A stretch of 7,630 nucleotides of DNA from an uncultured Porphyromonadaceae bacterium. Its GTDB lineage: Bacteria; Bacteroidota; Bacteroidia; Bacteroidales; Muribaculaceae. The position numbers and the translations under genes are program-made. Numbering within the stretch: the first letter of the stretch is position 1; every line of letters starts with the position of its first letter. Positions 1 through 4,543 of this stretch are shown here, in pieces. The stretch is taken from positions 1 to 7,630 of the forward strand of contig CAJJOX010000103.1 of assembly GCA_905193485.1 (NCBI GenBank). The letters are read 5' to 3'. The notes below the pieces were generated by a model. The model was not told the origin of the DNA. It saw nothing but the letters and a program-made list of their open reading frames with translations, and did no database searches.

Positions 1-26
1 TCACCGAATTCTTCAAATTTATTGCC

Positions 27-35
27 TAATTTTGC
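27..35 (+). promoter_or_regulatory. Bacteroidetes-type -7 box (TAATTTTGC)
   Basis: TAATTTTG at 27-34, followed by C, matches the Bacteroidetes primary sigma factor -7 consensus TAnnTTTG plus a pyrimidine. Transcription would begin near 40-42, directly in front of the structured region. I see no clear TTTG at the expected -33 position (about 3-8), so the promoter rests on the -7 element alone. Confidence 0.4.
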
Positions 36-39
36 ACTT

Positions 40-197
40 GCAGGTAGAATCTGCGGCGCGGAATATGCAGCAGTAGCGGGCGCGGCGGCACTCGCCGGAG
101 GATAAGGACTTTACGTGTTGCAGCAGCCTTAGTAAAATCGGTATCGTAGGAGATGCGATTTAGGAGTTCAAGAATAACGCCGCCGGAGTTTTTTCTT
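40..197 (+). ncRNA. Candidate structured small RNA
   Basis: This GC-rich stretch has no credible reading frame and follows a -7 box. It can fold as a closed multi-branch structure. GCGGCG (53-58) pairs with CGCCGC (178-183) as a closing stem. Inside it lie GGCG/CGCC (84-87 with 93-96, 5-nt loop), TAAGG/CCTTA (103-107 with 127-131), and a 10-bp hairpin (135-140 and 142-145 with 152-161, one bulged G at 141, six-base loop GTAGGA). A T-run at 189-194 follows the 3' arm of the closing stem, as expected for a transcript end. TGCAGCAG is also repeated at 66-73 and 119-126. Promoter, closed structure and T-run recall small-RNA classes of this phylum such as 6S-like RNAs or the Bacteroidales-1 motif, but I cannot assign a family. 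It lacks the RNase P signature and a tmRNA-like end or tag frame. A cis-acting leader is less likely because no rightward gene follows. Confidence 0.4.
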
Positions 198-397
198 CGC
201 CTTGCTGCGAAAGCGAGCCATGGCCGATAACCATACGGTATTCGTTTTATTTTTAAATAAAAACGCTTCTGTTTGACTGAAAATTATCGATGTGGTCGTC
301 ACTATTCAATATGTGGCGATCGGAAAATGTTTATGGGGACCGTTTGTGCCATCTCATGTATTTGAAGGTCTTTTATTGGCGGATAAATGACAATGAC
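198..397. other. Intergenic stretch with no gene recognised
   Basis: No protein gene is supported here. Visible structure is limited to small hairpins: TTCGC/GCGAA (196-200 with 207-211), ATGG/CCAT (220-223 with 231-234) and an AT-rich palindrome at 243-265. A 64-codon rightward frame opening at 290 has no ribosome site, an unconvincing composition, and runs through the terminator hairpin at 398-430 into the end of the opposing gene, so I leave it out. Confidence 0.6.
243..265. repeat. AT-rich palindrome after the candidate RNA
   Basis: CGTTTT on the left pairs with AAAACG on the right, and the A/T-rich centre pairs further with one bulged base. It has few G-C pairs and is not followed by a clear T-run. 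It could be a weak bidirectional terminator or a protein-binding dyad, or chance in AT-rich DNA. Confidence 0.3.
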
Positions 398-430
398 AAG
401 AGCCGGATGGCATATTGCGCTCCGGCTCTT
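398..430 (-). terminator. Probable intrinsic terminator of the PepSY-like lipoprotein gene
   Basis: AAGAGCCGGA (398-407) and TCCGGCTCTT (421-430) form a perfect 10-bp stem with a 13-base loop, 32 bases beyond the stop of the leftward lipoprotein gene. Read leftward, the stem is followed by T-rich but interrupted sequence (TTGTCATTGTCATTT is read from the stem edge onward), as is common for terminators in this phylum. The symmetric stem could also stop rightward transcripts. Confidence 0.7.
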
Positions 431-461
431 GGGTTATTCAAAAACAGTTGGATGATCTGTT

Positions 462-983
462 TCAGATTACTGTGTCAGGGGTGATGTCGGCTCCGGTGTC
501 CGGAATAGCTTTGATCAGTGTTCCGTCGGTCTTGAAATAGAGTTCGGTATCGGTCTGGCCGGCTTTCTCTACTTCAATAAGATAGAAATTTCCGGTGGCG
601 TCGGGATATTCATATAGGGATATGTCGTCTATGGTCCAGTCGCGGTATTCTGTTTTGTTGAAAGCCGTGTTTATAACTGTCGGAATGAGGAACAGATCCT
701 TGCCGTAATCCGTCTCGGTCATTTTCAGCTGTCCGTCGGCTGTGAACCAGTGTTCAACATCTATCGTATTGTTGTTTTTGCTGTATTCGGCGGTGTAGTA
801 TTGACCGGATTTTTCAAATTTAACAGATGCGATGTTAATATCAGGGAATTGTGCTTTGAATGCATCGACAACCGTAGCGGGAACATTTGATATGTTGTTT
901 TTGTCGTCATCATCGTCACCGCAAGCGCTGAATGTAAAGACGGCCGCTATGAGAGGGAGAATGAGAAAGTTTCGCAATTTCAT
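462..983 (-). CDS. PepSY-like lipoprotein (DUF2874-type)
   Basis: A 173-residue secreted lipoprotein. I start at the ATG at 983-981 rather than an upstream alternative at 1049, because the shorter form begins with a textbook lipoprotein signal peptide (MKLRNFLILP, then a hydrophobic stretch to FSAC). Cys21 would be lipidated. It is followed by GDDDDD, an acidic run resembling the Bacteroidetes signal for display on the outer surface. The mature part holds two related halves, about 34-93 and 100-158. Each has a helix-like opening (VPATVVDAFKAQFP; IPTVINTAFNK), strand-rich sequence, and a turn of type TADGQL or KTDGTL. This matches the putative beta-lactamase-inhibitor-like PepSY-like family common in Bacteroidales, whose role is unknown. 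An A-rich stretch (AAAAGAAAACC) precedes the start in place of a Shine-Dalgarno site. It has its own likely promoter and a strong terminator, so it is probably monocistronic. Confidence 0.8.
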   Translation of the reverse strand: MKLRNFLILPLIAAVFTFSACGDDDDDKNNISNVPATVVDAFKAQFPDINIASVKFEKSGQYYTAEYSKNNNTIDVEHWFTADGQLKMTETDYGKDLFLIPTVINTAFNKTEYRDWTIDDISLYEYPDATGNFYLIEVEKAGQTDTELYFKTDGTLIKAIPDTGADITPDTVI

Positions 984-1014
984 TTTGGTTTTCTTTTGTG
1001 GGTTTAACTGATTT

Positions 1015-1028
1015 GACGTGTAAACGTC
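1015..1028. repeat. GACGT-N4-ACGTC dyad in the leader of the PepSY-like gene
   Basis: A perfect 5-bp inverted repeat with a 4-base centre lies between the predicted transcription start and the lipoprotein start codon. It could be a small leader hairpin or a protein-binding site. It is short enough to be chance. Confidence 0.3.
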
Positions 1029-1033
1029 TGCAA

Positions 1034-1056
1034 CTGCAAATATGTTCAATTTGCAG
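1034..1056. promoter_or_regulatory. Candidate operator CTGCAAAT-N7-ATTTGCAG
   Basis: A perfect 8-bp inverted repeat (arms 1034-1041 and 1049-1056) with a 7-base centre overlaps the predicted -7 box of the leftward lipoprotein promoter. Its symmetry and 23-bp span fit a dimeric repressor site. No regulator gene is visible in the window. Confidence 0.4.
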
Positions 1057-1065
1057 CCGTGTCAA
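1037..1065 (-). promoter_or_regulatory. Predicted promoter of the PepSY-like lipoprotein gene
   Basis: Read leftward, TTG (1065-1063) is followed by 18 bases and then CATATTTG (1044-1037). This is one mismatch from the TAnnTTTG -7 consensus, with near-normal spacing. Transcription would begin around 1030, giving a leader of about 45 bases. It lies just past the stop of the preceding gene, which supports independent transcription. Confidence 0.45.
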
Positions 1066-1074
1066 CCTTGGGAT

Positions 1075-1482
1075 TTAATAAGTTATGACAGGTTCAATGA
1101 CAATTGCCTCATCGATAATGCGCTGTAGCTCTTTTGACGACGGGACACGTCCTGTCAGGTTTCGTGTTTCGTTGACTTCGATGAGTTTCGCCTCAAGCTT
1201 GTCGGCCGAACGGTGCCGGAGTTCCTTCACGGTGTCGACGCCGGCAGCCTCAAGCAATTCGGCAAATTGAGGTCCGACACCTTTGATGCGGAAAAGATCA
1301 GCATGGTTTGTCCAACGCAGAATCAACTTTTCGGGAATGCCGGTGGTTTCTGCAACTTTTTTGCGACCTTTGGCTGTGGCGCATGTTTCGAGGAGTTTTT
1401 CAACAGTGTCGATACCGGCGATTGTGAGTTTCTCAGCGTAGGTTTCACCTACTCCTTCAATGTCAATGATATTGTATCTCAT
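1075..1482 (-). CDS. DUF4332 helix-hairpin-helix protein
   Basis: A 135-residue protein without a signal peptide or membrane segment, so presumably cytoplasmic. Two helix-hairpin-helix motifs are clear: IEGVG (8-12) followed by YAEKL, and IKGVG (66-70) followed by FAELL. Each is followed by a GxDTVxxL segment (IDTVEKLLE; VDTVKELRH), so the protein is a tandem duplication of one HhH unit. This arrangement fits the DUF4332 family. Helix-hairpin-helix motifs usually bind the DNA backbone without sequence specificity, but the specific role of this family is not known to me. It follows the FKBP gene after 121 bases and precedes the PepSY-like gene. No strong promoter was found in front of it, so it may be read through from the glyQS operon. 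The start ATG at 1482 is the natural one because the first HhH motif begins at residue 8. Confidence 0.8.
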   Translation of the reverse strand: MRYNIIDIEGVGETYAEKLTIAGIDTVEKLLETCATAKGRKKVAETTGIPEKLILRWTNHADLFRIKGVGPQFAELLEAAGVDTVKELRHRSADKLEAKLIEVNETRNLTGRVPSSKELQRIIDEAIVIEPVITY

Positions 1483-1603
1483 AATGGTAAAATTTATGCC
1501 GGTGACCAGTCCTTTCGGAAAATGATGGGAACTGATGCCCCGGCCGGTTGAATTTTACCTGAAAAACAATTTCAAAGACTGTTTTGTGCGGTGAGATTAA
1601 AAA

Positions 1604-2152
1604 TCAAGGAATCTCATAGCTGGGTATGTCGACCAGCTTGATGCCGAATTTGAGAGAGGAGTATGGGCTGATGGTGCTTTGTCCAGTAGTTCCATATCCC
1701 ATGGTGTAGGGGAGGATGATTTCACATGTGTCGCCGACACGCATATCCGTAAGAGCCACGCGCCATCCGGTGACCACCGACTGAAGACCGAACGTTCTGA
1801 CCGAATCTGACGTATTTACGGTTGTGGAATCAAACACGACATTGTTGTATAACAAGCCTTTGTATTTTACCGACACCTGACTTGTAACCATAGGCGAAAG
1901 ATTGCCTAAAGTCTGGCTGCGGTCATTGAAATAGTGTATAAGCACGCCGGAGTTCGGAAGCCACGATGGATTTAGCTCTTGATAAAAAGGAGTCCCGTCG
2001 GCATTGACGCTGTCTTTCATGTTGAGATACCAGAGGTTGTTGGCGTTTCGCCATTGGGCATATTCCGACCATGAATTGTCATCGCTGCCGCAAGAGGTGC
2101 CGAAAGTGGCTGCACTTAAAACAAGAGCTATGAGATAGAAGAGCTTTTTCAT
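1604..2152 (-). CDS. FKBP-type peptidyl-prolyl cis-trans isomerase lipoprotein
   Basis: A 182-residue lipoprotein predicted to speed cis-trans isomerisation of proline bonds during folding of envelope proteins. The signal peptide ends at a lipobox (GTSC, Cys21) followed by GSDDN, an acidic stretch compatible with surface display. Residues about 92-177 form one FKBP domain. Counterparts of the FKBP12 pocket are visible: Tyr97 in VKYKG, Phe107-Asp108 in VFDST, Trp130 in VVTGWRVAL, Tyr153 in MGYG, and Phe169 in LKFGIKL. The usual His of the PHATL loop is Tyr (PYSSL). Residues about 22-85 are a family-specific linker rich in Trp, Tyr and Asn. Its ATG overlaps the lemA stop as ATGA, which suggests translational coupling. 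With glyQS and lemA it forms a leftward operon. No convincing terminator follows. Confidence 0.88.
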   Translation of the reverse strand: MKKLFYLIALVLSAATFGTSCGSDDNSWSEYAQWRNANNLWYLNMKDSVNADGTPFYQELNPSWLPNSGVLIHYFNDRSQTLGNLSPMVTSQVSVKYKGLLYNNVVFDSTTVNTSDSVRTFGLQSVVTGWRVALTDMRVGDTCEIILPYTMGYGTTGQSTISPYSSLKFGIKLVDIPSYEIP

Positions 2153-2787
2153 TTATTGAATTCGTCATTAACGTTAGGCGCTTTTTGCGCGGCTTGGTCG
2201 GCCTCATATTGCTGACGGGCTTCAAATCCGAACATTCCGGCAACGATATTTGCAGGGAAACGTTTTATTTTAATGTTATATTCTTTGACTGTCTGGGTGT
2301 ATTTGTTGCGTGCCATTTCCACGCGGTTTTCCGTGCCGGCGAGTTCATCCTGCAGGCGGTTGAAATTTTCGCTTGCCTTCAAGTCGGGATATGCTTCGTG
2401 TACGGCATTGACATTTATGCTGAATTTCGACATCTCGGCTGTGAGTTTCTTCAACGCGTTGGCATAGGCGTTTGCGTCTGGTGCGTTCATTGCTTCGGTG
2501 GCGGCATTCATCAATGCGGTGGTATCGGTCGGGACGATTCCGGCGCGGGCGTTGGTCACACCCTGAAGGGTTTCCGATTCGTGTTTTGCATAAGCCTTTA
2601 CGGTCGCCACGAGGTTGGGTATAAGGTCGAAACGGCGCTGGTATTGGCTCTGCACTTCGCCCCAGCTCTGTTCAGCGTCTTCGTTGAGTGTGACGATACT
2701 GTTGTATGTAGAGCAGGTCTGAAATCCGGTTATAATCAGTAGGCCGGCAATAATGGCTAAGATGATGAGGAGTTTGTTATTTTTCAT
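2149..2787 (-). CDS. lemA: LemA family membrane protein
   Basis: A 212-residue protein anchored by one N-terminal membrane segment (about residues 5-21), with a long helical, coiled-coil-prone domain predicted outside the cytoplasm. Family hallmarks are YNSIVTLNEDAEQSW and the nearby RRFDLIPNLV (about 28-60), and near the C-terminus FPANIVAGMFGFEARQQYEA (167-186) and a closing APNVNDEF. Length is normal. The molecular role of LemA proteins is not settled. I start at ATG 2787, which places the membrane segment directly after MKNNK. A TTG at 2829 overlaps the glyQS stop and would add 14 polar residues. The gene begins 34 bases after glyQS and overlaps the FKBP start by 4 bases. LemA genes elsewhere often sit beside TPM-domain (YgcG-like) genes, and none is seen here. 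Confidence 0.88.
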   Translation of the reverse strand: MKNNKLLIILAIIAGLLIITGFQTCSTYNSIVTLNEDAEQSWGEVQSQYQRRFDLIPNLVATVKAYAKHESETLQGVTNARAGIVPTDTTALMNAATEAMNAPDANAYANALKKLTAEMSKFSINVNAVHEAYPDLKASENFNRLQDELAGTENRVEMARNKYTQTVKEYNIKIKRFPANIVAGMFGFEARQQYEADQAAQKAPNVNDEFNK

Positions 2788-2821
2788 ATCTGAAAGAGGA
2801 GAGTTGTCATTTAAATTGGTG

Positions 2822-4366
2822 TTATGCAAGTTTCCGGAGCAAGGACGTGAGGCTTACGTTGTTGTGGATAAGGTGATGAAGTTCGTCGACACTTACACGG
2901 GTCTGTTGCATTGAATCGCGTTCGCGAAGGGTGACCGTATTGTCCTCAAGCGTCTGATGGTCAACGGTGATACAGTAAGGTGTGCCAATGGCATCCTGTC
3001 TGCGGTAGCGTTTGCCGATTGAGTCTTTCTCGTCGTAATGTGTGGCAAAGTCAAATTTAAGATCATTGACAATGGCACGTGCTTTGTCGGGAAGGCCGTC
3101 TTTCTTTACAAGTGGCATTACAGCGCATTTCACTGGGGCGAGAGCCGCAGGCAGATGCAGCACAACACGGGTGTCGCCTCCTTCGAGCTTTTGTTCTTCA
3201 TAGGAGGAACAAAGCACGGAAAGGAACATGCGGTCAACGCCGATTGAAGTTTCGATCACATAGGGCACATAGCTTTCGTTGAGTTCCGGGTCAAAATATT
3301 TGATGTTTTTACCTGAGAATTTCTCATGCTGTGAAAGATCGAAATTGGTGCGTGAGTGAATGCCTTCGACTTCCTTGAATCCAAAAGGCATAAGGAATTC
3401 AATGTCTGTGGCAGCATTGGCGTAGTGCGCGAGTTTTTCGTGGTCGTGATAGCGGTATTTCTCATCGCCGAGGCCAAGAGCTTTGTGCCATTTCAGACGC
3501 CATTGCTTCCATTGGTCAAACCATTTGAGTTCTTCGCCAGGACGAACGAAGAATTGCATTTCCATCTGTTCGAATTCGCGCATGCGGAAGATGAACTGAC
3601 GGGCTACAATCTCATTACGGAATGCTTTGCCGATCTGTGCGATTCCGAACGGAATGCGCATGCGGCCTGTCTTTTGCACGTTGAGATAATTGACAAAGAT
3701 GCCCTGTGCGGTTTCCGGACGAAGATAAACGGTCATTGCGCCGTCGGCAGTAGACCCCATCTCTGTCTTGAACATCAGATTGAACTGACGCACCTCCGTC
3801 CAATTGCGGGTGCCTGATATCGGACAAGCTATTTCCTGATCGATGATGATCTGTCGGAGCTCATTTAGATCGTTGGAATTCATGGCTTTGGCGAAGCGTT
3901 CATGAAGCGCGTCACGTTTTGCGGTGTAATCGGCCACGCGAGGATTGGTCTGGCGGAAAAGAGCCTCGTCAAACGATTCGCCGAAACGTTTGCGTGCCTT
4001 GGCCACTTCTTTTTCAATTTTGTCGTCGATTTTTGCGATTTCGTCTTCAATAAGGACGTCGGCGCGGTAACGCTTTTTCGAATCACGGTTGTCGATCAAC
4101 GGATCATTGAATGCGTCGACATGGCCTGAGGCTTTCCATATTGTCGGATGCATGAAAATAGCAGAGTCGATGCCCACGATGTTTTCGTGTAGCAGTGTCA
4201 TTGCGTCCCACCAATAGCGTTTGATGTTGTTTTTCAGTTCTACTCCGTTCTGGCCATAATCATATACGGCCGAGAGCCCGTCGTAGATTTCGCTTGATTG
4301 AAACACAAATCCATACTCTTTTGCATGGGATACTATTTTTTTGAATACTTCGTCCTGTTGAGCCAT
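2822..4366 (-). CDS. glyQS: Glycine--tRNA ligase (single-chain, class II)
   Basis: Glycyl-tRNA synthetase, a cytoplasmic enzyme that joins glycine to its tRNA using ATP. At 514 residues it is the homodimeric type, not the split alpha/beta form of E. coli. The N-terminal part (about 26-60, IYDGLSAVYDYG) and HPTIWKASGHVDAF (73-86) are typical. RPETAQGIF (216-224) lies in the active-site region, class II motif 2 is FRNEI (249-253) with the following RMREFEQMEM, and motif 3 is around ETSIGVDRM (372-380). The C-terminal anticodon-binding domain spans about 406-510. CPISGTRNWTEVRQFNL stands where some relatives carry a Cys-Pro-x-Cys pair, so only one of those cysteines remains. The gene is complete and starts at ATG 4366. 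It is the first gene of the leftward operon, with its own promoter facing that of the TonB-dependent receptor. No T-box leader is visible. Confidence 0.97.
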   Translation of the reverse strand: MAQQDEVFKKIVSHAKEYGFVFQSSEIYDGLSAVYDYGQNGVELKNNIKRYWWDAMTLLHENIVGIDSAIFMHPTIWKASGHVDAFNDPLIDNRDSKKRYRADVLIEDEIAKIDDKIEKEVAKARKRFGESFDEALFRQTNPRVADYTAKRDALHERFAKAMNSNDLNELRQIIIDQEIACPISGTRNWTEVRQFNLMFKTEMGSTADGAMTVYLRPETAQGIFVNYLNVQKTGRMRIPFGIAQIGKAFRNEIVARQFIFRMREFEQMEMQFFVRPGEELKWFDQWKQWRLKWHKALGLGDEKYRYHDHEKLAHYANAATDIEFLMPFGFKEVEGIHSRTNFDLSQHEKFSGKNIKYFDPELNESYVPYVIETSIGVDRMFLSVLCSSYEEQKLEGGDTRVVLHLPAALAPVKCAVMPLVKKDGLPDKARAIVNDLKFDFATHYDEKDSIGKRYRRQDAIGTPYCITVDHQTLEDNTVTLRERDSMQQTRVSVDELHHLIHNNVSLTSLLRKLA

Positions 4367-4383
4367 GATGAAATGTTTTTAAT

Positions 4384-4466
4384 CTGATGATATTGGGCGC
4401 AAATTTACAAAAAATTCCGAAATGAAGGCATACACCATATTTAATTAGTGTTTAAAAAATCATCAG
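4384..4466. repeat. Widely spaced inverted repeat CTGATGAT / ATCATCAG
   Basis: CTGATGAT (4384-4391) and ATCATCAG (4459-4466) are perfect inverted copies separated by 67 bases, bracketing the glyQS promoter. The spacing is long for one bound dimer. They could be paired half-sites or chance. Confidence 0.25.
4399..4407 (-). promoter_or_regulatory. Predicted -7 box of the glyQS promoter
   Basis: Read leftward, TAAATTTGC is a full match to TAnnTTTG plus pyrimidine. The leader would be about 30 bases. No good TTTG stands at the -33 position (only TTC-like sequence), so the assignment rests mainly on the -7 box and its place in front of glyQS. Confidence 0.55.
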
Positions 4467-4472
4467 CGCAGG

Positions 4473-4504
4473 TTTGTTACTATGGGCGCAAAAAGTTATC
4501 TTTG
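4473..4504 (+). promoter_or_regulatory. Predicted promoter of the TonB-dependent receptor gene
   Basis: TTTG (4473-4476), 20 bases, then TATCTTTG (4497-4504) and C. Both elements and the spacing match the Bacteroidetes primary promoter consensus. Transcription should start near 4510, leaving a leader of about 33 bases before ATG 4544. Confidence 0.7.
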
Positions 4505-4507
4505 CGC
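4486..4507. promoter_or_regulatory. Candidate operator GCGCAAA-N8-TTTGCGC over the receptor -7 box
   Basis: A perfect 7-bp inverted repeat (4486-4492 and 4501-4507) covers the -7 box of the receptor promoter. The longer GGGCGCAAA recurs as a direct copy at 4395-4403 over the glyQS -7 box, and CAGCGCA (4464-4470) mirrors TGCGCTG (4503-4509). A dimeric regulator bound here could block the receptor promoter. Part of the match (TTTGC) is simply the promoter consensus, which lowers its weight. Confidence 0.4.
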
Positions 4508-4543
4508 TGTTTTTTGCTATAAGAATTGATTACCGACCGATTG

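Noticed and set aside
168..221. 17-codon leftward frame encoding the very basic MARFRSKAKKKLRRRYS
   Set aside because: It resembles a tiny basic protein, but it has no ribosome site or promoter and lies within a GC-rich, A-run region where such a translation arises easily.
29..283. Stop-free leftward frame of about 85 codons opposite the candidate RNA
   Set aside because: It has no ATG, is rich in Arg and Leu in the way GC-rich structured DNA often reads, and has no ribosome site. A structured RNA on the other strand explains the composition better.
290..484. 64-codon rightward frame
   Set aside because: It has no ribosome site or family resemblance, runs through the terminator hairpin, and overlaps the 3' end of the lipoprotein gene on the other strand.
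1540..1547. CCGGCCGG palindrome between the FKBP and DUF4332 genes
   Set aside because: Eight bases with no loop cannot form a local hairpin, and no related copy nearby suggests a binding site.
1592..1616. TGAGATT-N11-AATCTCA hairpin at the end of the FKBP gene, considered as a terminator
   Set aside because: The stem is A/T rich and includes the stop codon, and no T-run follows it in the leftward direction.
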